In this document: positions 44,821 through 54,204 of the stretch, piece by piece
Position numbering within the stretch: position 1 is the first letter of the stretch
Layout of the letters: every line of letters starts with the position of its first letter
Assembly: GCA_028284225.1 (NCBI GenBank)
Contig: JANQSD010000022.1
Span: forward strand, 246,358-310,357
Origin: Arenicellales bacterium
GTDB taxonomy: Bacteria > Pseudomonadota > Gammaproteobacteria > Arenicellales > JAHEKD01
DNA length: 64,000 bases
Reading direction: 5' to 3'
Program-made: the position numbers and the translations under genes
Notes under the pieces: model-generated
Database searches by the model: none
The model's input: only the letters and a program-made list of their open reading frames with translations
Told to the model about the DNA's origin: nothing

Positions 44821-45988
44821 CTTGTGTGTCACTCTTGAGGCGATGTAATCCTAGAATGATTACACCGGCAATCAAGCCCCATAATGCTGAGCCAATTCCA
44901 AACAGGGTCAAGCCGGAGATGGTGACGACAAAAGTGACTACAGCAGCCTCTGTTTCCTTGTTGTCGCCGCTTAGTGCTGACTTGAGTGAACCTTTTAATG
45001 GTCCGAATAATGCCAAGCCTGCGAAAGTAGTAATCAGTACGGCAGGTAACGCTAATAGAAACTCGACAAAAGCCTGAGCGAATAGCGCAAACAAAACATA
45101 CATTAAGGCGTAAACCGGGCCTACTTTCCAACGCTGATCGCGATCAGGATGACAAGAGACTCCCGAACAAATGGATGCGGTAATTGCTGCTAAGCAAACA
45201 CCGTGTGCTGCAAATGGAGCAAGCAACAATGAAACGACACCGGTTGGGATGATTGAACCTGCCGGTGAGAAGGTAAAGTTATCGGCCTTGAGCACGGCCA
45301 GGCCGGTTAAGTTCTGTGATGCCATGGTGATGAAGTAAAGTGGTACACCCAGGCCAATTAAAACCGGCACCTCAAAAACAGGTTGTACCAGCGACAGCGT
45401 TGATAACTGAACATTACAGCATTGCTGCGAAATTTGACCCGTAAAGATACTCATTACAATTCCTATGACTAAAATGGCTGGAACTGCCAGAGCTAAACTA
45501 CGTAGCTGTACGATAAAAAATACTAGCACCAGAATCAGCACAAAAAGCGGTGCGATTTGAGCAGCACCAATAACATCCAGGGCGAACTTAATCAGAATAC
45601 CCGCCAACATGGCCGCCGCGACCGTGGTAGGAATTCTTTTCATCAGCTCACTCAATGGCTTGATTGCCATGGTAATGATTATTAATAAAGCGGCTAAAAT
45701 GAAGGCTCCGACGGCTTGTTCCAGATTGATTTTTTCCGAATAGGATGCAATCAATGCAGCACCGGGGGTCGACCAGGCGGTAATAATTGGCATACGAAAA
45801 CGCCAAGTTAGATAAAAACTGGTCACTGCAATACCAATACATAGTGCTGTTATCCACGAGGCAGTTTGCGCCGGGTTGGCATTGACCGCTTCTGCTGCTT
45901 TTAGAATCAACGCTACTGAGCCTGCAAAACCGACAAAAGCCGCTGTAACAGCAGCAGAGATAACTGATGCGGGAGCCATTTTATTCAT
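44810..45988 (-). CDS. BenE-type benzoate/H+ symporter family membrane protein
   Basis: The ATG at 45988 (MNKMAPASVISAAVTAAFVGFAGSV) gives 392 residues, near the family norm; a longer frame reaches 46018. About twelve helices are present, with FTPAGSI-like (FSPAGSIIPTGVVSLLLAPFAAHGVCLAAITAS) conserved for BenE. No benzoate-degradation genes are nearby, so substrate is uncertain. The C-terminal residues DTQVSS and the stop are encoded inside repeat copy 3. Confidence 0.88.
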   Translation of the reverse strand: MNKMAPASVISAAVTAAFVGFAGSVALILKAAEAVNANPAQTASWITALCIGIAVTSFYLTWRFRMPIITAWSTPGAALIASYSEKINLEQAVGAFILAALLIIITMAIKPLSELMKRIPTTVAAAMLAGILIKFALDVIGAAQIAPLFVLILVLVFFIVQLRSLALAVPAILVIGIVMSIFTGQISQQCCNVQLSTLSLVQPVFEVPVLIGLGVPLYFITMASQNLTGLAVLKADNFTFSPAGSIIPTGVVSLLLAPFAAHGVCLAAITASICSGVSCHPDRDQRWKVGPVYALMYVLFALFAQAFVEFLLALPAVLITTFAGLALFGPLKGSLKSALSGDNKETEAAVVTFVVTISGLTLFGIGSALWGLIAGVIILGLHRLKSDTQVSS

Positions 45989-46086
45989 CCAACTGATTTT
46001 AAAGTGTTGGTCACACATGTGTAGTTATATTTGTACTGGTTCACGGTTCGTATTCTGGCATATACTCGCCAGATGAATGAGTGTGA

Positions 46087-47001
46087 ATGTTGATTGTGCG
46101 ATCAATCCGTTTGTTTGCCGCATTGGTCGCCATGGGTTTATCCTGGGGTGCAACTATACCGCTGATGAAAACGGCGGTATCAACCGGGCATAAACCATTA
46201 GGGTTAATCGTCTGGCAATTATTGATCGCGGTTTGTGTGCTAAGTGTTTATTGTTATGCCAAAAATATCAAACCGCGAACAGATCGAAAGTCCTTGCTTC
46301 ACTATTTGGTGATTGCTTCATTAGGGACATTGTTGCCCAATAGTTTTTCGTTTTTCGCTATAGCACACATTCCTGCCGGTGTTTACGCCATTATCATTGC
46401 CAGTGTGCCGATATTTGCTTTATTAATCGCTTTGGTTTTAAGGCTGGAAGGATTTTCATTGATTCGTATGCTGGGGGTGTTGCTCGGTATTACGGCTATC
46501 GCCCTGTTGATAGGTCCGGATGCTAGTTTGCCGGATCCAGATAAAGCGATTTTTGTAGTCATCGCGCTAATGGCACCGCTTTGTTATGGTGTAGAAGGTA
46601 ACTACATCGAAACCCAAAATCACTGTAATTACAACCCGATAGCAACAATATATGGAGCCTCTATTGTCGGCTTGATTTTAGCTGTGCCCCTGGCTTTGGC
46701 AATTGGGTCGTGGGTTGATTTAACTCAGACTTTTGGGTCAGCTGAAATTGCGTTAATTTGCTCCTCATTTATTCATACCGCAGTTTATGTGAGTTATGTA
46801 TGGATGGTGAATATCAGTGGTGCGGTGTTTGCCGGGCAGGTCGCTTATATAGTTACAATTTCTGGTGTGTTCTATAGTGCGATCCTTTTAGGAGAGACTT
46901 ATTCCGGCTGGGTTTGGGCTTCGTTGGCCTTGATGATTTGTGGTTTGGCGCTGGTGCAGCCCAGAGATATACATTCAGAACAGTCAGTCAAACAGTTGTG
47001 A
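46087..47001 (+). CDS. EamA/DMT family transporter
   Basis: The 304 residues have ten helices. ALVAMGLSWGATIPLMKTAVSTGHKPLGLIVWQ marks the first helix pair, and GAVFAGQVAYIVTISGVFYSAILLGE the last, ending LALVQPRDIH. It is paired with a second paralogue 22 bp downstream. Confidence 0.9.
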   Translation: MLIVRSIRLFAALVAMGLSWGATIPLMKTAVSTGHKPLGLIVWQLLIAVCVLSVYCYAKNIKPRTDRKSLLHYLVIASLGTLLPNSFSFFAIAHIPAGVYAIIIASVPIFALLIALVLRLEGFSLIRMLGVLLGITAIALLIGPDASLPDPDKAIFVVIALMAPLCYGVEGNYIETQNHCNYNPIATIYGASIVGLILAVPLALAIGSWVDLTQTFGSAEIALICSSFIHTAVYVSYVWMVNISGAVFAGQVAYIVTISGVFYSAILLGETYSGWVWASLALMICGLALVQPRDIHSEQSVKQL

Positions 47002-47023
47002 TAATGCCTTAATTCTCCGAAAC

Positions 47024-47950
47024 ATGACCACTGTTGAAACAAAGTTCAAAAAAAGCAAAATTGTTTGTTGGGGTCTTCTTTTAACTTCAGGGATTCTATA
47101 TGGCTCGACTTTTTCATGGATGAAAGTCGCCATGGCAAATGGCGCTAATCCGTTAGGGAGTGTTTATTGGTTTGTCTTAATCGCATCAACCATACTTGGT
47201 TTGATTATATGCGTAACTAATAAAATCAAATATATTGATCCTGGTTTCCTGAAGATTTGTTTTGTCTGGGGTTTAATAAGTGTTGTTATTCCAAATCTTC
47301 TTTTCTTTTACTCAGCGCAGCAACTTCAAGCAAGTTTGATTGTAATAGCAATAGCCCTGGTTCCAATTTTGACGCTAACAGGTGCAATTTTGTTGCAGCG
47401 TGAAAAATGGACATTTGGTAGAGCTTTAGGAATTAGTTTAGGCGCATGTGCAGTAGCACTTATCTTTCTTCCCGAGGTAAGCCTGCCAAGTATGGGTGAT
47501 ACGTTTTATTTGTTACTCATATTTGCTGCTGCGGGATGTTATGCACTGGAGCATTTGTTTATCGAAACAAAAATCCCTCAGAATTCGGATCTGGTCAGTT
47601 TGTTATTTTTGGTTTTCAGTTCAACAACTATAATCTTGACGCCTGTAGTCGTATTGACCGGCACATTTATCATTCCATCATGGCCAATGGGTGCCATGGA
47701 AATCTCAATCTTGACTATAGCGCTAATTACTTTACTGGATTATTTTTTGATCACGCTTTTAATTCTATGGGCCGGACCAGTTTTTGCCAGCCAAGCCGCC
47801 TATATCGTTACCGTTGCTGGAATCATATGGGGAGTATTGATTTTTCAGGATAAGCACTCAGCCTGGATCTGGTTGGCAATTTTGTTGTTACTTATAGGAT
47901 TGACGCTGGTGCAACCTAGAGATGTGAAAGGTAGTAAGGGCCAAAAATGA
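47024..47950 (+). CDS. EamA/DMT family transporter (tandem paralogue)
   Basis: The ATG at 47024 gives 308 residues; the frame also extends upstream into the previous gene. It aligns with its neighbour at matching points (TSGILYGSTFSWMKVAMANGANPLG; GPVFASQAAYIVTVAGIIWGVLIFQDKHS; LTLVQPRDV), indicating an old tandem duplication. The pair may form a heteromer, as some small DMT proteins do, though full-length EamA proteins usually act alone. Confidence 0.88.
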   Translation: MTTVETKFKKSKIVCWGLLLTSGILYGSTFSWMKVAMANGANPLGSVYWFVLIASTILGLIICVTNKIKYIDPGFLKICFVWGLISVVIPNLLFFYSAQQLQASLIVIAIALVPILTLTGAILLQREKWTFGRALGISLGACAVALIFLPEVSLPSMGDTFYLLLIFAAAGCYALEHLFIETKIPQNSDLVSLLFLVFSSTTIILTPVVVLTGTFIIPSWPMGAMEISILTIALITLLDYFLITLLILWAGPVFASQAAYIVTVAGIIWGVLIFQDKHSAWIWLAILLLLIGLTLVQPRDVKGSKGQK

Positions 47951-47951
47951 A

Positions 47952-48023
47952 AACCCCTCCTAACCTCCCCTGATAGGGGAGGAACCAGCTCTCCCCCTTT
48001 CAGGGGGAGGTAGAGGGGGTTTT
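47952..48023. terminator. bidirectional terminator-like repeat cluster
   Basis: Family A palindromes CCTCCCCTGATAGGGGAGG (47964-47982) and CTCCCCCTTTCAGGGGGAG (47991-48009) sit inside an outer inverted repeat AAAACCCCTC...GAGGGGGTTTT. They lie between the plus-strand EamA gene and the minus-strand SrkA gene, which are convergent. The outer A/T tracts fit termination in both directions. Confidence 0.6.
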
Positions 48024-48106
48024 CGTTTGGATGCATGTTTTATTTTTCGGTGAATGATATCAATGCAAATCCGGATTGCCTCACTCCGAATAATTGCCAG
48101 TGGTAA

Positions 48107-49099
48107 TCACCAACACTGCAACGGCTCTTCACTCATGTTTGCCGCTTGCTCTCTTAAACTAAGAATATGGTTTTCCCAACATTGCTGTTCATTAAACCAG
48201 GGGAATGCTTTGGGAAATGCCGGATCATCCCAACGCCGAGCCAACCAGGCGTGGTAATAAATTAAACGCATGGTACGCAAAGCTTCGAGTAAGTGAAGTT
48301 CACGTGCATCAAAATCACAAAATTCAGTATAACCCTCTAAGAGTTCACTCAAGCTTCGGGTTTGATCTGACCTGTCACCGGATAAAAACATCCAGATATC
48401 CTGGGCAGCCGGGCCGGTTCTGGCATCGTCAAGATCAACAATGTGTAAACTCTCATCGCGAATCAGAATATTACTGGGATGACAATCACCATGTAGCCTC
48501 AAGGTTTGAATACTGCCGGCGCGCTCGAAACACCAATGGACTTGATCAACAAGATTATCGACAAGGCTTGTATATGCACTCATTAAATCCTGCGGAATAA
48601 AATTATTTTTTAGCAAATAATCTTTTGATTCAATGACATAACTTTCAATGGAAATTTCAGGACGATATTCAAATGGCTTGGTTTTTCCGACGGCATGAAT
48701 ACGGCCCATGAACTGTCCAATTTGATAAAGCTGATCAAGGTTGTCGATTTCCAGGGCATAACCGCCTTTACGTTCGAATAGGGAAAAGCGAAATTGGTCA
48801 TAACGAAAAAGTGATTTGCCATTAGCGTTTCTAATTGGAGTCACTACCGGGATTTCAGCCTCAGCCAGTTCATATGAATAATTATGTTCTTCGAGGATGC
48901 ATTCATTAGACCAGCGATGAGGGCGATAAAACTTGGCAATCAAAGGTTCTGCATCATCTATACCAACTTGATAAACCCTGTTTTCATAACTATTTAATGC
49001 CAGCAAACGGCCATCGCACAAATAGCCCTGGCTTTCAATGGCAGTAATGATCTCATCCGGCCCAAGTTGCTGGAAACTGAGTTGCTCTTGATCAGTCAT
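48107..49099 (-). CDS. srkA: stress response kinase SrkA (RdoA/YihE-like)
   Basis: From the ATG at 49099 the protein is 330 residues, matching E. coli SrkA (328). It is an aminoglycoside-phosphotransferase-fold kinase: ALNSYENRVYQVGIDD near the N-terminus, HGDCHPSNIL as the catalytic loop and HIVDLDDARTGPAAQDIWMFL as the metal-binding DxD. SrkA is a Ser/Thr kinase that protects against stress death in E. coli. A longer frame uses a TTG at 49114. Confidence 0.92.
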   Translation of the reverse strand: MTDQEQLSFQQLGPDEIITAIESQGYLCDGRLLALNSYENRVYQVGIDDAEPLIAKFYRPHRWSNECILEEHNYSYELAEAEIPVVTPIRNANGKSLFRYDQFRFSLFERKGGYALEIDNLDQLYQIGQFMGRIHAVGKTKPFEYRPEISIESYVIESKDYLLKNNFIPQDLMSAYTSLVDNLVDQVHWCFERAGSIQTLRLHGDCHPSNILIRDESLHIVDLDDARTGPAAQDIWMFLSGDRSDQTRSLSELLEGYTEFCDFDARELHLLEALRTMRLIYYHAWLARRWDDPAFPKAFPWFNEQQCWENHILSLREQAANMSEEPLQCW

Positions 49100-49166
49100 C
49101 TGAGTAAATATCAACTATGATTCCGAAACAGCGAAGAATGGGCGAACCGAGAATCTTCAGCCCGCG

Positions 49167-49805
49167 TTATTCACTCTTATTAATCGAAAATAAACCGGTG
49201 GCAATGCCAAGCCCAATGTAAACAGTGCTGGAAAAATATTTTTGAATTTTAGCAACACGTTCAGTTTGTGATAATAACTGCCTGGCCGAACCGGCAATCA
49301 GTGCATAAATACTGTCACTGCCTAAAGCGAGAATCACAAAAATCAAACCCAAAATAATAAATTGCAACGTCACCGATCCATTAGCCGGATTTACAAACTG
49401 GGGTAAAAACGCCAGAAAGAAAATCGCGGTTTTGGGGTTGAATAAATTAACAATAAAGCCTTGCCAAAATAGTTGTCGATGCTTCATGGGTTCAACGGTA
49501 ATATCCTTAATAACAGGCTGTTTTGAAAAAAGTGTCTTTATGCCCAGATAGATTAAGTAAACTGCACCTATATATTTAATAATGCTAAACATCAAAGCAC
49601 TTTGCAGCACCAGCGCCGACAACCCTAATGCGGCCAGTGTGACATGTACAATGCCGGCTACTGATATTCCAAGCGTCGAGACAAGACCGGCAAGTCGGCC
49701 CTGCTCCAGGCTGCGGGCAATAATAAACAATACCGCAGGACCAGGGATTATCGCCAGCGTGATTGACGCAGCCATAAAAATCAACAATGAGGTTGTGTCG
49801 AACAT
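49167..49805 (-). CDS. LysE/RhtB family exporter
   Basis: The 212 residues have six helices, with IPGPAVLFIIARSLEQGR near the start and NLFNPKTAIFFLAFLPQFV in the middle, the two LysE signatures. Convergence or operon partners are absent; the next gene (DUF418) is divergent. The substrate is unknown. Confidence 0.9.
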   Translation of the reverse strand: MFDTTSLLIFMAASITLAIIPGPAVLFIIARSLEQGRLAGLVSTLGISVAGIVHVTLAALGLSALVLQSALMFSIIKYIGAVYLIYLGIKTLFSKQPVIKDITVEPMKHRQLFWQGFIVNLFNPKTAIFFLAFLPQFVNPANGSVTLQFIILGLIFVILALGSDSIYALIAGSARQLLSQTERVAKIQKYFSSTVYIGLGIATGLFSINKSE

Positions 49806-49892
49806 GAATAAATTTAGGTTTTAGTTGTCTGGAGTTTAATGGATTGAAGCTGCTTCTGATAGTATCGCAACGATGAAATTCATAGCTTGTAA

Positions 49893-51113
49893 ATGAATCA
49901 GCGTAAGACATCCATAGATGTGCTACGGGGTTTTGCTTTACTCGGCATTTTATTAATGAACATTGCCAGTTTTGCCATGCCCGATGCAGCGTATTTTAAT
50001 CCACATGCATACGGTGCCGATAACCGGTTGAATCAACTGATTTATGGGTTAACCCATGTGCTCGCCGATCAAAAGTTTATGGCGTTGTTCTCACTATTAT
50101 TCGGTGCTGGTGTGATATTAATGACGTCGAAAATCGAAGCCCAGGGGAAAACACCGTTTGTGAACCATTTTATGCGTAATCTCTGGTTATTAGTGTTTGG
50201 CATTATTCACGGTGTTTTTATTTGGGTGGGTGATATTTTGCTGGTTTACGCATTACTGGCTTTACCATTGTACTTCTTGCGTAAGCTGTCCGATAAATTG
50301 CTTATTGTTCTTGGCTTAATCATCTATTTTATTCCAACATTTTATAGTGTATTTGAGCAGCGGGAGTTGCCAAACTATGATGCTCAAAGCCAATACACTT
50401 TGGCGGATTATTGGCAACCCTCGAGAGCAAGTATTGAACGTGATCTGACGATATTCAGAGGTAATTACTCTGCACAACTTGCCTATCGGCTGGGTGAAGG
50501 TGACTACCCGGATAACCAAGGCCAGGAATTAATCGATACCATGCTGCTGTTGGATAGCTTTAGTCGCGCTTTAGGAATGATGTTAATCGGAATGGTCTTT
50601 TTTCGTGCAGGTATTTTAAGTGCGCAGCGCAGCCGGGATTTTTATCGGCGAATGTTAGTGGTTGGTTTTGCCGTGGGTCTGCCGTTATCAGTGATTGGTC
50701 TGGTGCTCTCAATTAAGTCAGGCTGGCATTGGCACTACGGAATACTGATGGGCCGGGTTCCCAATAATATCGCTACTCCATTTATTGCCAGTGCTTACCT
50801 TGCAGCAATAATGCTTTGGTGCCAAAGCTCACTGTGGTTTGATCTAAAGGAAAAATTCGCTGCAGTGGGCCGCACAGCATTTACTAACTATATAGCCCAG
50901 TCGTTAATTGCAACGTATGTATTCTATGGTTTTGGACTAGGTCTTTATGGAACACTGAATCGTTGGCAGTTGCTGTTGATTATTTTATTGATTTGGATTG
51001 TGCAGCTGTATGCAAGTCAATGGTGGTTAAAGCGATTTGCTTTTGGGCCACTGGAATGGTTATGGCGCTGTTTAACTTATTTCAAGCTACAGCCACTAAA
51101 AAACAGGCACTGA
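49893..51113 (+). CDS. DUF418 (YeiB-like) membrane protein
   Basis: The 406 residues have about eight to ten helices. The N-terminal IDVLRGFALLGILLMNIASFA and central LSLLFGAGVILM-type block match the YeiB family, and the C-terminal DUF418 part shows GRTAFTNYIAQSLIAT and LYASQWWLKRFAFGPLEWLWR. Family function is unknown. Confidence 0.9.
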   Translation: MNQRKTSIDVLRGFALLGILLMNIASFAMPDAAYFNPHAYGADNRLNQLIYGLTHVLADQKFMALFSLLFGAGVILMTSKIEAQGKTPFVNHFMRNLWLLVFGIIHGVFIWVGDILLVYALLALPLYFLRKLSDKLLIVLGLIIYFIPTFYSVFEQRELPNYDAQSQYTLADYWQPSRASIERDLTIFRGNYSAQLAYRLGEGDYPDNQGQELIDTMLLLDSFSRALGMMLIGMVFFRAGILSAQRSRDFYRRMLVVGFAVGLPLSVIGLVLSIKSGWHWHYGILMGRVPNNIATPFIASAYLAAIMLWCQSSLWFDLKEKFAAVGRTAFTNYIAQSLIATYVFYGFGLGLYGTLNRWQLLLIILLIWIVQLYASQWWLKRFAFGPLEWLWRCLTYFKLQPLKNRH

Positions 51114-51127
51114 TGGATAGATGAAAA

Positions 51128-51149
51128 TGGCGAGCCTGACGACTCGCCA
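51128..51149 (-). terminator. short terminator-like hairpin
   Basis: TGGCGAG (51128-51134) mirrors CTCGCCA (51143-51149), with an 8-base loop. On the minus strand it is followed by TTTTCAT, a weak U-tract, placing it after the TAXI gene stop. It lies between convergent genes. Confidence 0.45.
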
Positions 51150-51179
51150 ATCACACCAAGAGGGAAACGGCGTAATGTG

Positions 51180-52151
51180 TTAATTTATCCAGCCTTGTTC
51201 CTTAAAGTATTTAGCCGCACCATCATGTAAAGGTGCTGATAAACCGTCTTTGACCATGGTTTCTGGCTCAAGATAAGCAAATGCCGGATGTAGAGATTTA
51301 AAGCGGTCAAAATTCTCAAATATTGATTTAACCACATTGTAAATCGTCTCTTCTGGAACATCTGAAGAAGAGACGAAGGTTGCCAGCACACCAAAGGTTG
51401 GTACATCTTCGTCAGTACCTTTGTACATACCGCCAGCGACGTTTGAGACTGCATAGTAAGAATTTTCAGCCACCAATTGATCAACTTCAGGCCCTGTCAC
51501 CGGTACTACAATTGCATCACAGCTGGTTGCAGCCTCTTTGATATTAGCAACGGGGTGGCCTGCTGTAATAACGAAAGCGTCAATCAGATTGTCGCATAGT
51601 GCCTGAGACTGTTCGGCTGATTTCAGTTCACTAGCCAGGGAGAACGTAGATTTATCCCAACCTTTAAGTGACATCATGACTTCCATGGTGCCGCGTTGGC
51701 CGGATCCTGGGTTACCTATATTCACACGGTGGCCAGGTAAATCATCAAAGCTCTTAATTCCCGAATCCGATCTTGCTACAACCGTAAACGGTTCTGGATG
51801 AACAGAAAATACAGCTCTGACTTTTTCATTAGCACCTTGTTCCTCAAACTTTGAGGTGCCGTTATAGGCATGATATTGCCAATCAGATTGGGCAACCCCC
51901 ATGTCCTGATCACCTGCACGGATAGCATTAAGGTTAGCGATTGAACCACCTGTTGAAGGTGCTGTACATTTGATGTTGTGCTCATCGGTACTTCGGTTAA
52001 CCATTTTGCAAATAGATTGGCCGACGACGTAATACACGCCAGTTTGTCCACCGGTACCGATCGTAACAAAAGTTTCCTGTGCCGAACTCGTCGAGGAAAG
52101 AGAGAAAAGGCCAAGTGCCAGGCCGAAACTGATTGAATGTAACTTTTTCAT
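51180..52151 (-). CDS. TAXI family TRAP transporter substrate-binding protein
   Basis: The 323 residues have a signal peptide (ending TSSAQE) and the TAXI domain: FVTIGTGGQTGVYYVVGQ, GSIANLNAIRAGDQDMGVAQSDW, and the binding-site GNPGSGQRGTMEVMM. No TRAP membrane subunits are adjacent, so it uses remote ones. As the last gene of the LysR-TauE-lyase-TAXI group, it may deliver a sulfonate or amino-acid-like ligand. Confidence 0.92.
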   Translation of the reverse strand: MKKLHSISFGLALGLFSLSSTSSAQETFVTIGTGGQTGVYYVVGQSICKMVNRSTDEHNIKCTAPSTGGSIANLNAIRAGDQDMGVAQSDWQYHAYNGTSKFEEQGANEKVRAVFSVHPEPFTVVARSDSGIKSFDDLPGHRVNIGNPGSGQRGTMEVMMSLKGWDKSTFSLASELKSAEQSQALCDNLIDAFVITAGHPVANIKEAATSCDAIVVPVTGPEVDQLVAENSYYAVSNVAGGMYKGTDEDVPTFGVLATFVSSSDVPEETIYNVVKSIFENFDRFKSLHPAFAYLEPETMVKDGLSAPLHDGAAKYFKEQGWIN

Positions 52152-52205
52152 ATAAAAACTCCTGTTTGAAAATGTCTGTGTTGATAAAAAACTGTTCGTA
52201 TTGAG

Positions 52206-53255
52206 CTATTCGGAAGAATGCTCAAGGTTGAGACTTGATAACTCCGGATAACCAAAAGCGCCTGGTGCGCCACCCGTATGTAGAAAAACGATATTGCCTT
52301 GTAAATTTAAATCTTTTTTGTCTAACAAGTGAAACAGGCCCGCCATGGCTTTACCACTGTAGGTTGGGTCCAGTAAAATTCCTTCGCGTCTACCGGCTTT
52401 ATAAATCGCTTCGGTGGTCGCATCATTTAAACGTCCGTAACCCGGGCTTAAAACGGCGTCAGTAACAATAATGTCGGACTCAGTGATTAAGTCCGGTTGC
52501 CCGATCATTTGTGCTACTTCCTGGCAACGTTTAAACATTCTCGCTTTTTGTAATTCGGCATTACGGCGTACACAAATACCATAGACGTTGGCATTACAAC
52601 CCAGCGCACGTAGACCGACTAACAAGCCAGAATGTGTTGAGCCGCTGCCGGAAGCGATGACTACAGCATCAAGCGATTGCTGCCCCAGTTGCTGCAATAA
52701 TTCTTCAGCAACTAAAACATAGCCCAGTGCGCCTAGTGGGGCATGATTGGGTGCTAATGGGATTACATAAGCATGTCTACCTTGTTGGTTGAGTTCTTCT
52801 GCGCGCTGGTACAAAGCACGGTCGGCACCTTCTTCGTCTTCACCGACCGGGTATTTATGCACTTTGGCACCTAACATGCTGACTAAGAACGGATTGCCTG
52901 ACTGATAGTATGCGCTGGGTCGGTCAGAAACGCGTTCTTCCAGTTGAACTTCACAGTACATGCCTAACTTATGCGCAGCAGCCACAGTCATACGCACATG
53001 ATTTGATTGAATAGCGCCTGTGGTTAAAATCGTATCGGCTTGTTGATCCAATGCATCGCCAAGATAAAACTCAAGCTGGCGTGCTTTGTTACCGCCCATC
53101 GCCAGGCCGGTACAATCATCGCGTTTAATCCAGAGATTAACGTCTCGCTGCCCGGTCGAATAATCTTTAGAAAGATTATTCATTCGCTCCAACGGTGTGG
53201 GCGCATGAGCAAGCTGTACCCACGGGTACTTATTTTTGACTTTTTCGCTTAACAA
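52206..53255 (-). CDS. PLP-dependent lyase: L-cysteate sulfo-lyase or D-cysteine desulfhydrase
   Basis: The 349 residues belong to the ACC deaminase/D-cysteine desulfhydrase family (fold type II): LAHAPTPLERMNNLS, IKRDDCTGLAMGGNKARQLEF with the PLP lysine, TTGAIQSNHVRMT, ASGSGSTHSGLLVG and LDPTYSGKAMAGLF. CuyA (L-cysteate to pyruvate, ammonia and sulfite) and DcyD both fall here. A TauE/SafE exporter upstream and a LysR gene mirror cuyRZA loci, which favours cysteate; sequence alone does not decide. Confidence 0.85.
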   Translation of the reverse strand: MLSEKVKNKYPWVQLAHAPTPLERMNNLSKDYSTGQRDVNLWIKRDDCTGLAMGGNKARQLEFYLGDALDQQADTILTTGAIQSNHVRMTVAAAHKLGMYCEVQLEERVSDRPSAYYQSGNPFLVSMLGAKVHKYPVGEDEEGADRALYQRAEELNQQGRHAYVIPLAPNHAPLGALGYVLVAEELLQQLGQQSLDAVVIASGSGSTHSGLLVGLRALGCNANVYGICVRRNAELQKARMFKRCQEVAQMIGQPDLITESDIIVTDAVLSPGYGRLNDATTEAIYKAGRREGILLDPTYSGKAMAGLFHLLDKKDLNLQGNIVFLHTGGAPGAFGYPELSSLNLEHSSE

Positions 53256-53282
53256 ATTTTTATCCTCAAAAGCATGGTTGCA

Positions 53283-54050
53283 TCATCCTCCCCAACCGCT
53301 GATAACATTGACCAGCATGACCAAACTGGTAATGAGCAAGGTTACAAATACGATTAATCTGAAATAAAAGACACTCAAGCTGGGTGCAAGCCTGTGACCG
53401 ATAAATACCCCTAATAGTGCAGCAGGACACAGGCTTGCAGCGGTTACCCAGGTTTGCTTTTCAACACCTATAGTCACCATCTGGCAAGCCAAAGCAAGCC
53501 CGTAGGCAAGTATAAAGAAAACTAAAATTGTGCAACGTATCGCCTGTTTTTTATAAGAAGTACCGGACAAATAAAGCATGACCAGCGGTGCAGGCATGGC
53601 CAGTGTAGAACCAAGAATGCCCGATGCAATACCTACGGAGAATTGCACGGGTTGTCTGCCTTGATGGGATTTCTTAATTACATCTCGTTTAAGAACCATA
53701 GGCGCAAAATATAGATACGCATTCCACAGGGTAATGATTAAAATGACTATGGCGGCAAACAATTTAATCAAATCCAGGTTCAACCGATCAAAAAACATAA
53801 TTCCAATAGGAGAACCAATTAGACAGCCGGCACCAAAAACGATGAGCAACTTGGCAACCACATCACCTTTAACAGACGGCAGAATTGCCAATGACATCAC
53901 CAGAGTGACGATGATGACGAGCTGAATGGCGGCCAGCGAATCGACGACCCATAAGAATATCGGCACACATAACAGCCCGAATCCGAAACCGGTAACGGTT
54001 TGCAGAATCGAAGCCACTAAGGTTACAGTTGATAAGGTCGCCCAATCCAT
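53283..54050 (-). CDS. TauE/SafE family exporter (probable sulfite exporter)
   Basis: The ATG at 54050 (MDWATLSTVTLVASILQTVTGFG) gives 255 residues with about eight helices. The Q-TVTGFGFGLLCVP and GSPIGIMFFDRL motifs typical of the family and a second-half repeat (SGILGSTLAMPAPLVMLYLSG) are visible. Next to a possible cysteate lyase it would export the sulfite produced (CuyZ/TauZ-like). It precedes the lyase by 27 bp in one transcription unit. Confidence 0.88.
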   Translation of the reverse strand: MDWATLSTVTLVASILQTVTGFGFGLLCVPIFLWVVDSLAAIQLVIIVTLVMSLAILPSVKGDVVAKLLIVFGAGCLIGSPIGIMFFDRLNLDLIKLFAAIVILIITLWNAYLYFAPMVLKRDVIKKSHQGRQPVQFSVGIASGILGSTLAMPAPLVMLYLSGTSYKKQAIRCTILVFFILAYGLALACQMVTIGVEKQTWVTAASLCPAALLGVFIGHRLAPSLSVFYFRLIVFVTLLITSLVMLVNVISGWGG

Positions 54051-54204
54051 TGTGATAACTACTCTTAAATGCATAAGCCACTGATGCTTAGCAAACTTTA
54101 GTTTGGATCAAGCATAAGAGCAAATCATAATTTATTCATCTAGAATAACTTTATGTTATGCTAAATAAATTCATGATTAAGCAACGTTCATCATCGCATA
54201 TTCG

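Noticed and set aside
48205..48600. 131-codon plus-strand frame
   Set aside because: It lies entirely antisense within srkA, which has full family conservation.
49124..49160. Another copy of the 140-bp repeat
   Set aside because: GATTCCGAAACAGCG...CGAACCGAGAATCTT is only loosely similar to the unit's left end; too short and diverged to call.
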